From Nodularia sp. (in: cyanobacteria) (GTDB lineage Bacteria > Cyanobacteriota > Cyanobacteriia > Cyanobacteriales > Nostocaceae): a stretch of 64,000 nt of DNA. The notes beneath the pieces were generated by a model, which saw only the letters and a program-made list of their open reading frames with translations, did no database searches and was not told where the DNA came from. The first letter of the stretch is position 1. Each line of letters starts with the position of its first letter. This document shows, piece by piece, positions 34,321-43,609 of this stretch. Position numbers and translations under genes: made by a program. The stretch covers positions 52,353 through 116,352 of the forward strand of contig REBL01000112.1 in the NCBI GenBank assembly GCA_007692755.1, given 5' to 3'.

Positions 34321-34918
34321 CTGGTTCTGACAAGGCAGATGCTACGGCTGCCAAACTTCTGACATCTGTCAACATCCAAGAGTGCAGGACAACTGGCACT
34401 ATTACTTCTTTTCCCAGTGGCATCTGTGAACTATTTGCCGGAACGATCATTAAATCATAAGGTGTCCATATCGACGTAAAATTTAGCTGCTCTAACATCA
34501 CAGCATCAGCATTTAAATCCTGGATAAATTGACTATTGTGGCGCATTTGCAAGCAGCCGTGACGTTGGGAAGCATAGGCAATCACCGTTCCGTGATGAGG
34601 TGAGGATATAGTGACAAACCTCTGCACACGGTTAATTCCTCCTAGCCGTTGAACATAATAACGGCTGACAATTCCTCCCATGCTGAAGCCTATCAAATCG
34701 ATTGGTTGTTCTGGGGCAAAGGTATTGACAACATAATCAGCTATCTGCTGTGCCAAAATATCAAGACCCACTTCACCATTATTAGGAACGAGATTTAGGG
34801 TATACACAGACCAACCTAGCTGTCTGAGATAACTCGCCATTGTATTGAAAACTGCTCCGGTGTCTCCAATGCCATGTACCAATAACACGGAGTTGCGCTG
34901 TTGGTCTTTGGTGTTCAT
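34250..34918 (-). CDS. Alpha/beta-hydrolase lipase/esterase
   Basis: A 222-aa hydrolase. The oxyanion region is LLVHGIGDTGAVF, the nucleophile elbow is GFSMGGIVSRYY (Ser), and a candidate catalytic His lies in VVLHSWMLTD. It belongs to the triacylglycerol lipase/EstA type, without a signal peptide. The gene converges with the VOC gene and overlaps it by 71 bp; the C-terminal ~23 residues (GYTDNCQKSLLGGGNI) lie in that overlap and are probably not part of the core fold. Confidence 0.9.
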   Translation of the reverse strand: MNTKDQQRNSVLLVHGIGDTGAVFNTMASYLRQLGWSVYTLNLVPNNGEVGLDILAQQIADYVVNTFAPEQPIDLIGFSMGGIVSRYYVQRLGGINRVQRFVTISSPHHGTVIAYASQRHGCLQMRHNSQFIQDLNADAVMLEQLNFTSIWTPYDLMIVPANSSQMPLGKEVIVPVVLHSWMLTDVRSLAAVASALSEPVKPGHQFGYTDNCQKSLLGGGNI

Positions 34919-35387
34919 TTCCCAAATTTGCCTGCATTAAAACTCTGTAGGAAATTTAGCTGAATATTATCATTGCCTGCCAATAGGATATGACAGTTCT
35001 CCCACTGGTTGGAAAATGGCAAAACTCAATAATATCAGATGAGTCACTGGCCTGTGGGTCTGGAATCGCAAAACAATTCCATTGTCTTATTTTTTGAACT
35101 AATCTGTGTTGTTCATACAAAAAAATGTTAATTTTAATTAAGCATCATTTCATAATCTTGCTCTTAGCTACCATAAAATTTAATAATTAATTCTTGATGT
35201 CTACCAGTTGCGAGTGCTTGCATTAAAGAATCAAGACCATTTGCCCTGTAATTTTACTACAATGTTAATTAAGTAGATAATTATAAGCTTTGTCACCCTA
35301 ATGGCATAGTTGGCGCAAAGAAATGTAATATATAGTGCGGTTTTTTTAGACCACGGTCAAAAATATATAAAGACGGGAGAAATTTTC
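34919..35387. other. Gene-free region upstream of the amphipathic-helix protein
   Basis: A 469-bp AT-rich stretch with no real coding frame. It must carry the promoters of the lipase gene and of the gene at 35388, but no convincing -35/-10 pair is visible to me. Confidence 0.5.
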
Positions 35388-35858
35388 ATGTTCGGTTTTA
35401 TCAAAAACTTAATCAAGGGTATTCTGGGTTTCATCACTGGGTTGTTACCTGGCAAAAAAGGCAATGGCTATTACTTGCAGTTAGATGAACCTGAATCTGA
35501 AAAAGCACCAGCAGCTAAACCTCAAGAAAAAGAGGCTTCCCCAGCAGCTACAGCTAATGGTACAAAAGCGGCGGCATCAGGAGCAGTAAATTCGCCAGCA
35601 GTTGCGCCTTCTGCTCAGAGCAATGCACCTACTGCGACAAAAGCAGAGCCATCAAAAAATGGCAAATCTCCTAAAGCTGAACCAGTCGCAGCGCCAGCAG
35701 CAAAATCCAATGGTAAAAAACCAGAACCAGTTGAAACTACATTTGCACCTAAATATCTTGCTCCTTCAGGTTCTAGCTCTAATGGTGGTCGTCGTCGTCC
35801 AGGTGCGAACATGAGTTCTTACCTAGATATGGCTCGTCAGATGAAAAGTTCTAACTAA
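35388..35858 (+). CDS. Cyanobacterial protein with amphipathic N-terminus and disordered linker
   Basis: A 156-aa protein. The start ATG 35388 has a GGGAG-like site upstream and begins MFGFIKNLIKGILGFITG, a hydrophobic and basic amphipathic helix suited to membrane binding. A long Ala/Lys/Pro/Ser-rich linker (about residues 40-120) follows. The C-terminal motif GRRRPGANMSSYLDMARQMK is compact. The frame extends upstream to 35310 but without a start signal. I do not recognise a function; a membrane-tethered adaptor is one reading. Confidence 0.78.
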   Translation: MFGFIKNLIKGILGFITGLLPGKKGNGYYLQLDEPESEKAPAAKPQEKEASPAATANGTKAAASGAVNSPAVAPSAQSNAPTATKAEPSKNGKSPKAEPVAAPAAKSNGKKPEPVETTFAPKYLAPSGSSSNGGRRRPGANMSSYLDMARQMKSSN

Positions 35859-35880
35859 GTTGGGTAAAGTCAGCGGAATT

Positions 35881-36972
35881 TCAATTAATTTTCTCTGGAA
35901 TTTTAGTTCCGTTTAAAAGTACTAAGCCACTATATAAATGAAACGCTGGGTCCCAATTGGTCTTTTCCCTACGAAGTAGGTGAATATGAGACTGAATGTT
36001 GCCCAGCATTTCTGTTTGATCTAATGCTGTCTCTGCAAAGGGTGTAAAGTTTGACCAAAGTTTAACTTGTGGGATTTGTGGCAACATCCATTGCAGTAAA
36101 CTATTCCAATTAATTGTGACTGTATTTTGGCTAGCTGGAGAAGTAATTTTTATGCCTTTCTGGAATTCATAACCATGATCATAAAGTCGGAGAATGCAAT
36201 TTCTACTAGGTAGGTGTAAATCACAAAATTGGGCATAGTCTTGGGTTTGAGTTTTTCGTTCTAATTGACGGCGGCTGTTAACGTCTACAACTTGCTCAAA
36301 AATAGGTAATAGTCCTACCACTCTGGCTGTAACTTCTGACCAGTCAAATGTCAGGGAACCAAGTTGATTTTCTTGGTTGAGGCAAACAACAGTAGTTTCT
36401 GGGTCAGATGCTGAAAAATGCTTGACCTGAAAAACTTGAATTTGCTGTATTGCGGCTATCCCTGTCCAGAAGCAAGGAATCCCAGCCTGCTGTAGCTGTT
36501 GACCATAAAATTGGAGTTCTCCTACTTTTCCCGTCCGATATAATCTCCAGCCGCGACTCGGTAGCACTAGCCTTGCGGTGTAGGAGTCTAGTTGCATAAT
36601 CTGAGCAAATTTTGGTGCAGCTATAGTTTTCAGTTCAGTAGCTAAAGGTTCTAAGACTAATACGCCAAGTTCAGTATGACTGGGTTCGGATGTGGCTTGA
36701 GATATGGCGTGTTGTCTTTCTTCTTGGTCAATTTCTTGAAGTCGCTGCAAACCTTGGCGGGCTTGGTTGATGATTTTGGTGTTGGCTGTACTCCTTAGCA
36801 GTTGGCGATAAATTTTCTCAGCTTCCTGGCGCTTTCCTGATACTTCGTGCAACTGTCCTACATAAAATTGCACCCAAGGATTATCAGGTGTTTCTTTTAA
36901 CAGTTGTTTGAGTAGTTTAGCAGCCGTGTGATAATCTTTACGCTCAAAGGCAGTTACAACTTGTTCAATCAT
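35881..36972 (-). CDS. Tetratricopeptide-repeat protein
   Basis: A 363-aa protein. Two or three TPR units are visible at the N-terminus (YHTAAKLLKQLLKETPDNPWVQFYVGQLHEVSGKRQEAEKIYRQLL, pieces of the repeat). The longer C-terminal domain of about 250 residues has no family I recognise. It is the last gene of a DUF389-rsmE-TPR transcript and overlaps rsmE by 8 bp. It probably acts as a protein-protein scaffold. Confidence 0.85.
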   Translation of the reverse strand: MIEQVVTAFERKDYHTAAKLLKQLLKETPDNPWVQFYVGQLHEVSGKRQEAEKIYRQLLRSTANTKIINQARQGLQRLQEIDQEERQHAISQATSEPSHTELGVLVLEPLATELKTIAAPKFAQIMQLDSYTARLVLPSRGWRLYRTGKVGELQFYGQQLQQAGIPCFWTGIAAIQQIQVFQVKHFSASDPETTVVCLNQENQLGSLTFDWSEVTARVVGLLPIFEQVVDVNSRRQLERKTQTQDYAQFCDLHLPSRNCILRLYDHGYEFQKGIKITSPASQNTVTINWNSLLQWMLPQIPQVKLWSNFTPFAETALDQTEMLGNIQSHIHLLRREKTNWDPAFHLYSGLVLLNGTKIPEKIN

Positions 36973-37669
36973 AATTTGCGGAAATTAAGGTTAAAGCTAC
37001 TACTGGTGCTGTAACTGCGCGCAAGATCCGGCGACCAAGGGATACTGGTTGAAATCCAGATGCGATCGCTTGCTCAATTTCTGCCGGAGTCCATCCCCCT
37101 TCTGGCCCAGTCGCAATCACGATTTCAGGCGGATCAGATTTCATCAAGTTGTTTAAATGCGGATAATCTCCACGCCCTTCACAAATATAACAGTGAGTTG
37201 CTTGACTCGCAGTAATCGCCGTACTAAAAGCTACAGGTTCTAAAATTGTGGGGACAAAAGCGCGTTCTGATTGTTCGGCAGCTTCGGTCGCTATGCGTCG
37301 CCAACGTTCGAGTTTTTGCGGACTGGGATTTAATAAGGTGCGATCGCTCAAAACCGGAGCAATACAAGTTACACCCAATTCTGTAGAATAACGGACTATT
37401 TCATCGAATCCATTGCCTTTGGGTAAGGCTACCATGAGCGTAATTGCTACAGATAATTCTGTTTCTACTATCAGTGCTTCTAAAACCTGGGCTTGCTCTG
37501 TTTCCAACTGAGCCAACCACCATTTGCCTTGACCATCCATTGCAATGAAGCGATCGCCTGGACGTAACCGCAACACTCGGACGAGATAATGTTGTTGCTC
37601 TTTTGTCAAGATAATCAGAGTTTCTTGAAATTGAAAAGGTGCGATCGCAATTCGTTGTAGTTGCGCCAT
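36965..37669 (-). CDS. rsmE: 16S rRNA m3U1498 methyltransferase RsmE
   Basis: A 234-aa SPOUT-family methyltransferase. The N-terminal PUA-like domain (HYLVRVLRLRPGDRFIAMDGQG) is followed by the knotted catalytic domain with LPKGNGFDEIVRYSTELGV, ATEAAEQSERAFVP and the SAM site ATGPEGGWTPAEI...LGRRILRAVTAP. The usual ETA after RILR is VTA here. It methylates U1498 of 16S rRNA. It follows DUF389 after 6 bp and overlaps the TPR gene. Confidence 0.94.
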   Translation of the reverse strand: MAQLQRIAIAPFQFQETLIILTKEQQHYLVRVLRLRPGDRFIAMDGQGKWWLAQLETEQAQVLEALIVETELSVAITLMVALPKGNGFDEIVRYSTELGVTCIAPVLSDRTLLNPSPQKLERWRRIATEAAEQSERAFVPTILEPVAFSTAITASQATHCYICEGRGDYPHLNNLMKSDPPEIVIATGPEGGWTPAEIEQAIASGFQPVSLGRRILRAVTAPVVALTLISANYD

Positions 37670-37675
37670 ATTAAT

Positions 37676-38722
37676 TTAATTACCTGAAGCCGGGGCGGTA
37701 AATTCCTGGACGGGAATTACCCGGACATTTAAAGTTAAAGGTTGTTTTAAACTTTCTTGTAAAAAATCCTTGACCATGTTCACCTGCTGTTCCGAAATTG
37801 AACCAACCGGAGCTGCTACTTCAACTTCAACGATGAGGAAATCTTCCTGTCGCTCTACTTGAATCCGGCGAATGTCTTGACTCGAAAATGTCAGAGTTCT
37901 GCGGTAGAGCAAATACTCAATACTCCGCCGTGTGCGTTCTTTGAGAAGCAAGTTTTCTAAAGAAAATCCCAAGGGTAACCCCAGAATAAATATTGCCCCG
38001 ATTGATAAAATCAAACCTTGACGCGCTCTTTCCAAGGAACCGTAGCTTTGTGCGAGAAAGACCAGTGCGCCGCTAAAAATAATTCCGATTAAGTTGGTCA
38101 AAAACAGTAAAGAAGAACCAACAGTGACCGATTGGGAACCGATAGCGATGCCAATGCCGATCACGCTTAAAGGTGGAACTAGAGCTACAGCGATCGCTAC
38201 TCCGGGCAAAGCATCAGCAACCCGACGACGTGATTTAGCATAAGCGCCAGCTGCACCTGCTGCCAGGGCTACTACCAAATCGAGTAAAGTTGGACTAACT
38301 CGCCCCCAAATTTCTGGGCCAAAAGTTTTTATACCCACAATTCTAGCAATGATCATTGAGGTGACGATGGTCAACACAATCCCCGTCAACAGGGTAAAAC
38401 TAGAACGCTTTAACAGACGCTGATTTCCGACTACCATACTGTAGGCGATCGCAATTATTGGCCCCATCAAAGGCGCGACGATCATCGCTCCAATAATCGT
38501 AGCTGCACTATTTGCCAGCAGTCCGACAGTAGAGATAATCCCAGATAAAAATAACAGGATGTAAAAGTTTTTGGAAGAAATCGCTCCCCGCCACAGGCTG
38601 CGGTTAAGTCCAGCAATGGGGATGGGCTTTTCCGCTAACCAATGCCACTCGCCACTGTTACTATCCTTCAGGTCGGTGAGTCGTTGTTTACCCCAACCAC
38701 TAACTTTATGAATGAACCACAT
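37676..38722 (-). CDS. DUF389/TIGR00341 membrane protein
   Basis: A 348-aa protein with at least six hydrophobic segments (for example FYILLFLSGIISTVGLLANSAA, with AATIIGAMIVAPLMGPIIAIAYS next). The conserved DUF389 pattern GAMIVAPLMGPI is present, as is DALPGVAIAVALVPPLSVIGIG. A soluble C-terminal tail of about 90 residues follows. Function unknown. It is the first gene of the operon with rsmE and the TPR gene. Confidence 0.9.
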   Translation of the reverse strand: MWFIHKVSGWGKQRLTDLKDSNSGEWHWLAEKPIPIAGLNRSLWRGAISSKNFYILLFLSGIISTVGLLANSAATIIGAMIVAPLMGPIIAIAYSMVVGNQRLLKRSSFTLLTGIVLTIVTSMIIARIVGIKTFGPEIWGRVSPTLLDLVVALAAGAAGAYAKSRRRVADALPGVAIAVALVPPLSVIGIGIAIGSQSVTVGSSLLFLTNLIGIIFSGALVFLAQSYGSLERARQGLILSIGAIFILGLPLGFSLENLLLKERTRRSIEYLLYRRTLTFSSQDIRRIQVERQEDFLIVEVEVAAPVGSISEQQVNMVKDFLQESLKQPLTLNVRVIPVQEFTAPASGN

Positions 38723-38850
38723 TTGCTCACCGGAAATTGCAATGTCAAAAAAAGCTTCACCAGTACTATGGTGCAGCGCTTCTTATTTTAATTGCAAAAA
38801 GTCAGTGGTAATTAAAAAACATTTTCTATAATTAACAGCATAAAATAAAA

Positions 38851-38884
38851 CCTACTCTCTATGAAAATTAATAAAGAGTAGGTC
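38851..38884 (-). terminator. Intrinsic terminator of the sulfite reductase gene
   Basis: Perfect 9-bp stem ACCTACTCT / AGAGTAGGT (38851-38859 and 38876-38884) about 25 bp beyond the sir stop. On the minus strand the hairpin is followed by TTTTATTTTA, as expected for a rho-independent terminator. Confidence 0.75.
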
Positions 38885-38908
38885 AAAAATTAAGTCCAAA
38901 GTGCTGAT

Positions 38909-40828
38909 TTATGGCAGATTTTGGAAGTAAGCTTCTAGAGCTTCGTTGACTAACTCTGTCATTGGCCTATCTTGACCATTGGCTGCTTCTTTCAGTTTGA
39001 GATATACTTCATCCTTAATACTGATGCGATGACGAGATTTACTTACAGTAGTGGTAGTTTGAGGTTGGTAAGTGGCAGCAAATTCACGTAGGGCATCAAA
39101 ACCCAGGCGATCGCAAAAATCACCAAAGCTTTCCTCATATCTCCGGAAGTTCTTAAAGTAAACGAAAATCGGCTCTAAAAAGCTTTCTATGTCGTTATGA
39201 TGCAAACGTTCAATGTAAGGTTGCGCTAATCGTGTTTGAGCCGGTGAACCTCCCAGCCAAACTTGGTAAGATTCTGGAGCGCTACCCACAAAACCTAATT
39301 CTGCCATGTAGGGACGAGCGCAACCGTTGGGGCAGCCTGTCATCCTTACCACAAAATGTTCATTTTTTAAACCCAATTTATCCAATAGGGTGCGAATCCG
39401 TGCTAAAATCCCTGGGATTGCCCGTTCTGATTCGGTAATAGCCAAGCCACAGGTAGGCAATGCCGGACAAGCCATGGCATAACGTACTAGAGGTTCGATG
39501 GTGTTAGGGTCATCAACGATGCCGCAACGGTTTAAAATTTCCTGAATGGCTGACTTGTTTTCTGGCTCAATTTCGTAAAAAATAATGTTGTGGTGGGGTG
39601 TCAAGCGCATGGGTAAGTTAAATTGCTCGACAATTTCCCGCAAGGCAGTTTTCAGTTGAAAGGAACCTTCATCTTTGACGCGACCATTATCAACAGAAAT
39701 GCCTAAAAATAGCTTGCCATCACCTTGTTGATTCCAACCCAGGAAATCGTAATATTTAAACTCTGGTAGAGGTTGGAATGGTGCTACTGGTTTACCGAAA
39801 TAATCCTCAACTTGGGTGCGGAACTTATCTACACCCCATTCGTTAATTAAATATTTTAATCTGGCATGACGACGGTCAGTGCGATCGCCATAATCTCTTT
39901 GAGTAGCAATAATCGCTTTCACTAGTTGGTAGACATCAGCTTTGTCCACATAGCAAATCTCATCGGCTATTCTGGCAAAGGTTTCCTCTTTATTATGTGT
40001 CCTGCCAAAACCGCCACCGGCAAAAACATTAAATCCTTGTAGTTCGCCCTGTGGATTGGTAATGACGACTAAAGTCAGGTCTTGGGAATATAAATCAACC
40101 GAATTATCACCGGGTACAGTCACGCAAACTTTAAATTTACGAGGCATATAGTGAGTGCCATAGATCGGCTCTTCACTGTCATGGATAATTGTGCCAGTCC
40201 CATTACTTTGTCGTGCAGCTTTGACTTCTGGGCTTTCTTCCGCACTAATTATTTTTTCCCCATCTAACCAAATTTCGTAATATGCCCCGGTTTGCGGTGT
40301 CAGCAAATCAGCGATATTATTAGCATATTCCCAGGCGTACTGGTAATCTGGGCGATTTTTAAAGGGGGCGGGTGGAGCCATGACGTTACGGTTAAGGTCA
40401 CCGCAAGCACCCAAGGTTGAACCCATATTTTTTACTATAGAGGCGATCGCGGCCTTGAGATTCTTTTTTAAAATCCCATGCAACTGAAAGCCTTGACGTG
40501 TAGTAACTCGTAATGTGTGGTTTCCGTGTTGATCAGATAAATTATCTAAAGCCAGATACAACTGCGGTGGCACAAACCCCCCAGGATTTCTTGTCCGCAG
40601 CATAAACTGATAATCTTTCTCCTGTCCCTTGACGCGATTATCGCGGTTATCTTGCTGGTAGGAACCATGAAATTTGAGAAGTTGTACTGCTTCTTCGGTA
40701 AAATGAGTTGTATCTTCAAGGATTTGTGTAGCTACAGGTTCGCGTAAAAAATTACTTCTTTCCTTGATACCTTCGACTTTAGAAGGCTTATCACGATTGG
40801 CAATTGGGGCAGGAGCAGATTTAACCAT
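38909..40828 (-). CDS. sir: Ferredoxin-sulfite reductase with ribbon-helix-helix-like C-terminal tail
   Basis: A 639-aa siroheme/4Fe-4S enzyme that reduces sulfite to sulfide with ferredoxin. The cluster cysteines are in [12 protein letters not shown] and [16 protein letters not shown]. The parallel siroheme-binding Arg-rich region ([24 protein letters not shown]) is present. At 639 aa it fits sulfite reductase rather than the shorter nitrite reductase. The last ~43 residues ([17 protein letters not shown], then [13 protein letters not shown]) look like a ribbon-helix-helix DNA-binding unit joined by a short linker. Confidence 0.93.
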   Translation of the reverse strand: MVKSAPAPIANRDKPSKVEGIKERSNFLREPVATQILEDTTHFTEEAVQLLKFHGSYQQDNRDNRVKGQEKDYQFMLRTRNPGGFVPPQLYLALDNLSDQHGNHTLRVTTRQGFQLHGILKKNLKAAIASIVKNMGSTLGACGDLNRNVMAPPAPFKNRPDYQYAWEYANNIADLLTPQTGAYYEIWLDGEKIISAEESPEVKAARQSNGTGTIIHDSEEPIYGTHYMPRKFKVCVTVPGDNSVDLYSQDLTLVVITNPQGELQGFNVFAGGGFGRTHNKEETFARIADEICYVDKADVYQLVKAIIATQRDYGDRTDRRHARLKYLINEWGVDKFRTQVEDYFGKPVAPFQPLPEFKYYDFLGWNQQGDGKLFLGISVDNGRVKDEGSFQLKTALREIVEQFNLPMRLTPHHNIIFYEIEPENKSAIQEILNRCGIVDDPNTIEPLVRYAMACPALPTCGLAITESERAIPGILARIRTLLDKLGLKNEHFVVRMTGCPNGCARPYMAELGFVGSAPESYQVWLGGSPAQTRLAQPYIERLHHNDIESFLEPIFVYFKNFRRYEESFGDFCDRLGFDALREFAATYQPQTTTTVSKSRHRISIKDEVYLKLKEAANGQDRPMTELVNEALEAYFQNLP

Positions 40829-40944
40829 CAGAATTGTTATAGTATTCTCAATAAGGCATCGGTCAACGCCGAAGCATTTTTTCGGCTGAGTAATTCCCGG
40901 TAATCCGGTCGAAGATAAGAGGAATCATCTAATTTTAACACGGC

Positions 40945-40981
40945 AAAAAGCCGACTTTATACTTCAAAAAATCGGCTTTTT
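40945..40981 (-). terminator. Intrinsic terminator downstream of the outer-membrane-like gene
   Basis: A 10-bp stem AAAAAGCCGA / TCGGCTTTTT (40945-40954 and 40972-40981) with a 17-base loop. The T run is present on both strands, so it may work in both directions. It follows the 41056-41592 gene on the minus strand. Confidence 0.75.
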
Positions 40982-40990
40982 ATAATGGTT

Positions 40991-41018
40991 TGTAGAGACG
41001 CGATTAATCGCGTCTACA
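40991..41018. repeat. Palindromic repeat (TGTAGAGACGCGAT...)
   Basis: Hairpin-forming extragenic palindrome TGTAGAGACGCGAT / ATCGCGTCTACA, related to the first hairpin of the element at 25075. Confidence 0.7.
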
Positions 41019-41055
41019 AGGAAATACTGAGTTTCCAGTCCCCAATTCACAGTCC

Positions 41056-41592
41056 CTACCTAAAGCGATAACCCACACCACCATTAATGCTGACAGCAGA
41101 AGCTGGGCTATTTTGATAGGCGCGAAGTCCGACTTTGGCATTGCTATAAATCATGAAATTCTTAGCAACTTCCGATTCTACTCCAGCACCCACCACTACA
41201 GAATCTCTGTTGCCCAAGGGAGTAGGTAAGCCATTTTGCTCGATAAAAGAATAACCGCCAGTGACAAAGGCATTGGTACGATTAGCAATTGGCACATCTA
41301 CGGAAAGTTCTGGAATGATTGCAGTTGTCTGATCATTCCAAAGAACATTACCGCGTGCTGATAATGGTGTATTTCCCAATTTCAGACGACCAGTAAGATT
41401 ACCACCAAAGCTAGCCGCATCGTTGACTTGTCCACCACTAGTCACACCAGCTGCAAAACCAGCACCGACATAACTGGCATCTGTACCCCTTTGTGGTTGG
41501 GCAGAAGCTTGACCCGCATTAATAATTAGAGGTGCAACTACGAAGGAAGACAATGCAGAGATTGCCACAAAAGACTTGAGTATATTTTTCAT
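41056..41592 (-). CDS. Secreted, outer-membrane beta-barrel-like protein
   Basis: A protein of about 178 aa from ATG 41592 (MKNILKSFVAISALS); a longer frame would need TTG at 41604. It has a Sec signal peptide with likely cleavage after GQASA. The mature part consists of alternating polar/hydrophobic segments ending in an aromatic-basic residue pair (VGYRFR), as in small outer-membrane barrels. No specific function is known. Confidence 0.72.
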   Translation of the reverse strand: MKNILKSFVAISALSSFVVAPLIINAGQASAQPQRGTDASYVGAGFAAGVTSGGQVNDAASFGGNLTGRLKLGNTPLSARGNVLWNDQTTAIIPELSVDVPIANRTNAFVTGGYSFIEQNGLPTPLGNRDSVVVGAGVESEVAKNFMIYSNAKVGLRAYQNSPASAVSINGGVGYRFR

Positions 41593-42086
41593 AATCTTGA
41601 ACAAATTTTGTGGAATTTACTTATATATTCAAGGTCGAAAACAACATAAAAAGGTTCCAGATAATTTACATATTTTTTAAATTCTTGTGATCATTGATGC
41701 AAAATATTTAAGGTTTGTTAGCTGTAGCCTATGAAAGTTCGCATGAAAGGAAGCTCTAAATAATAGGGTGTGTTACGGCATCTAGCTGAAGGCATCATTT
41801 GTGATGTATTGCTCCTTAGACTAGGATTACACAACTAAAAATTTGGGAGTTTAGTTTACCGCTAATTTTTGGCTATCTGAGATTTTCCCTGAAAGTAGGC
41901 ACTTGATAAACTGGCACAATCAGAAAAATAAATTTCAGCGAAGACGTGATAACTCAAATATTTAATTAATACCCGTTATCCTGGCTTTTCACATAGGATA
42001 AAATAATAGGCTGTAGCAGCTATGGCAACAAGCTTGAGAGGGAATCTATAAAGTTAAGATTTGGTAATTCTCATGGAGAGTGAATA
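41593..42086. other. Gene-free divergent region
   Basis: About 490 bp between the barrel-like gene and the divergent ADP-ribosylglycohydrolase gene. I see no real coding frame, tRNA or strong repeat. Both promoters should be here. Confidence 0.5.
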
Positions 42087-43034
42087 ATGCTAACCGCTAC
42101 AAAAACATTGTCTGGTTTGATGGGTTTATGTGTCGGTGATGCGTTGGGTGTGCCAGTTGAGTTTACTAGCCGCGCTGAAAGAGTCAAATCTCCGGTGACA
42201 ACGATGCTAGGTTATGGTACATGGAATCAACCGCCGGGAACTTGGTCAGATGACAGTTCGTTGACATTTTGCTTGGCAGAAAGCCTGTGTAGAGAATATT
42301 CGTTGGATGCTATAGCCAATTCTTTCTGGCGCTGGTATAAGCAAGCTTATTGGACTCCCCGTGGCGACCTCTTTGATATTGGTCAAAATACCCATGAAGC
42401 AATTATGCGCCTGAAGCAGGGAATTGTACCTCATCAGGCTGGAGGTAAGGTAGAAAATAGCAATGGTAATGGTTCTTTGATGAGAATTTTGCCGATGGCT
42501 TATTGTCATCAAAGCATAACTTTTGAGGAATTGATGGCGCGGGTGCATGATGTTTCGGCGATTACCCATGCTCATTTGCGATCGCAAATGGCCTGCGGTA
42601 TTTATATTAGTATTGCCGTAGCCTTACTAGAAGGGGCTAACCTGCAAACAGCTTATTTACAAGGATTAGAAAAAATCCAATCAGTTTATTCTGAGCGAGA
42701 ATATATTTTAGAAAAGCCGCATTTTCGTAGGATATTCAGTGGTGACATAGCCCAGGTGCCAGTTGAAGAGATTAATTCTGGCGGATATGTGATTGATACC
42801 CTGGAATCAAGCCTGTGGTGTTTGTTAAATAGCTCGTCTTACTCGGAGACGGTACTGAAAGCTGTCAACTTAGGTGGGGATGCAGATACTACTGCTGCTG
42901 TGACTGGGGGGTTAGCCGGCATTTACTACGGTGTAGAAGATATTCCCCCAGAATGGATCAACAAAATTGCCCGCAAACAGGACATTATTAAGTTAGCAGA
43001 GCGTTTTGCCGAAGCTATGGATGCTCAGATGTAG
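42087..43034 (+). CDS. ADP-ribosylglycohydrolase family protein (DraG-like)
   Basis: A 315-aa all-helical protein. Metal-binding motifs of the family are intact: GDALGVPVEF, the WSDDSSLTFCLAESL acids, GNGSLMRILPMA and the C-terminal GGDADTTAAVTGGLAG with the Asp-Ala-Asp-Thr-Thr signature. It removes ADP-ribose from a protein or small molecule. DraG reactivates nitrogenase reductase in other bacteria, but this is only a general family link; the target here is unknown. Confidence 0.93.
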   Translation: MLTATKTLSGLMGLCVGDALGVPVEFTSRAERVKSPVTTMLGYGTWNQPPGTWSDDSSLTFCLAESLCREYSLDAIANSFWRWYKQAYWTPRGDLFDIGQNTHEAIMRLKQGIVPHQAGGKVENSNGNGSLMRILPMAYCHQSITFEELMARVHDVSAITHAHLRSQMACGIYISIAVALLEGANLQTAYLQGLEKIQSVYSEREYILEKPHFRRIFSGDIAQVPVEEINSGGYVIDTLESSLWCLLNSSSYSETVLKAVNLGGDADTTAAVTGGLAGIYYGVEDIPPEWINKIARKQDIIKLAERFAEAMDAQM

Positions 43035-43075
43035 ATAGAATCACCCCGTCCCCATTTCCTCAGCGCCAGCGAGAA

Positions 43076-43230
43076 TACGGTGTACACACAAGTCGGAAAA
43101 TCTCACCCACCCACATTAGTTTGAATCTAGTAGGGTCTGTTATTACCCACAGAGAGTGGAAGATGGTGCAACAACACACCCTACACAAAAGGGTTTGAAT
43201 TAATTTTGCATCATTTGTGTGTACACCGTA
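43076..43230. mobile_element. MITE-like element with 16-bp terminal inverted repeats and TA ends
   Basis: Perfect 16-bp inverted repeats TACGGTGTACACACAA (43076-43091) and TTGTGTGTACACCGTA (43215-43230) enclose 123 bp without a coding frame. The outermost TA on both ends fits the TA target duplication of IS630/Tc1-mariner elements. It sits between the ADP-ribosylglycohydrolase and cutA genes. No transposase is present, so movement would need one elsewhere in the genome. Confidence 0.65.
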
Positions 43231-43277
43231 GGCCTTTTGAGGGAATTATGTGTCATTTCCCGGAAATGACACAATTA

Positions 43278-43604
43278 CTAGGGTTTAACCTGTTCAGAAA
43301 TCCATTGCAAGTAGGCTTGCGAACCCGCAACAATTGGTAGGGCGATGATTTCTGAGACTTCGTAAGAGTGGAGTTCCCTAATTTTGGCTTCCAAGGTGGA
43401 AAACAGGGCCAAATCAGTTTTAATCAGCAACTGCCACTCGTACTCTTTGTATATTTCTCCTTGCCAAGCGTAAATTGAATGGATTGGCAACAAACTCACA
43501 CAAGCAGCTAGTTGAGCTTCCACAAGGGCATTTGCAATTGTTTCTGCCTCCTGCTTGTTGGCAGTTGTCACCAGTACTACACCATAATCAGCAGGTATCT
43601 CCAT
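43278..43604 (-). CDS. cutA: Divalent-cation tolerance protein CutA
   Basis: A 108-aa trimeric ferredoxin-like protein. The family features are VVLVTTANKQEAETIANALVEAQLAACVSLLPIHSIYAWQGEI and a C-terminal VAGSQAYLQWISEQV, present here in order. It is associated with metal tolerance, although its exact mechanism is uncertain. It lies 5 bp after the HTH protein gene and probably shares its transcript. Confidence 0.94.
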   Translation of the reverse strand: MEIPADYGVVLVTTANKQEAETIANALVEAQLAACVSLLPIHSIYAWQGEIYKEYEWQLLIKTDLALFSTLEAKIRELHSYEVSEIIALPIVAGSQAYLQWISEQVKP

Positions 43605-43609
43605 AAGTT

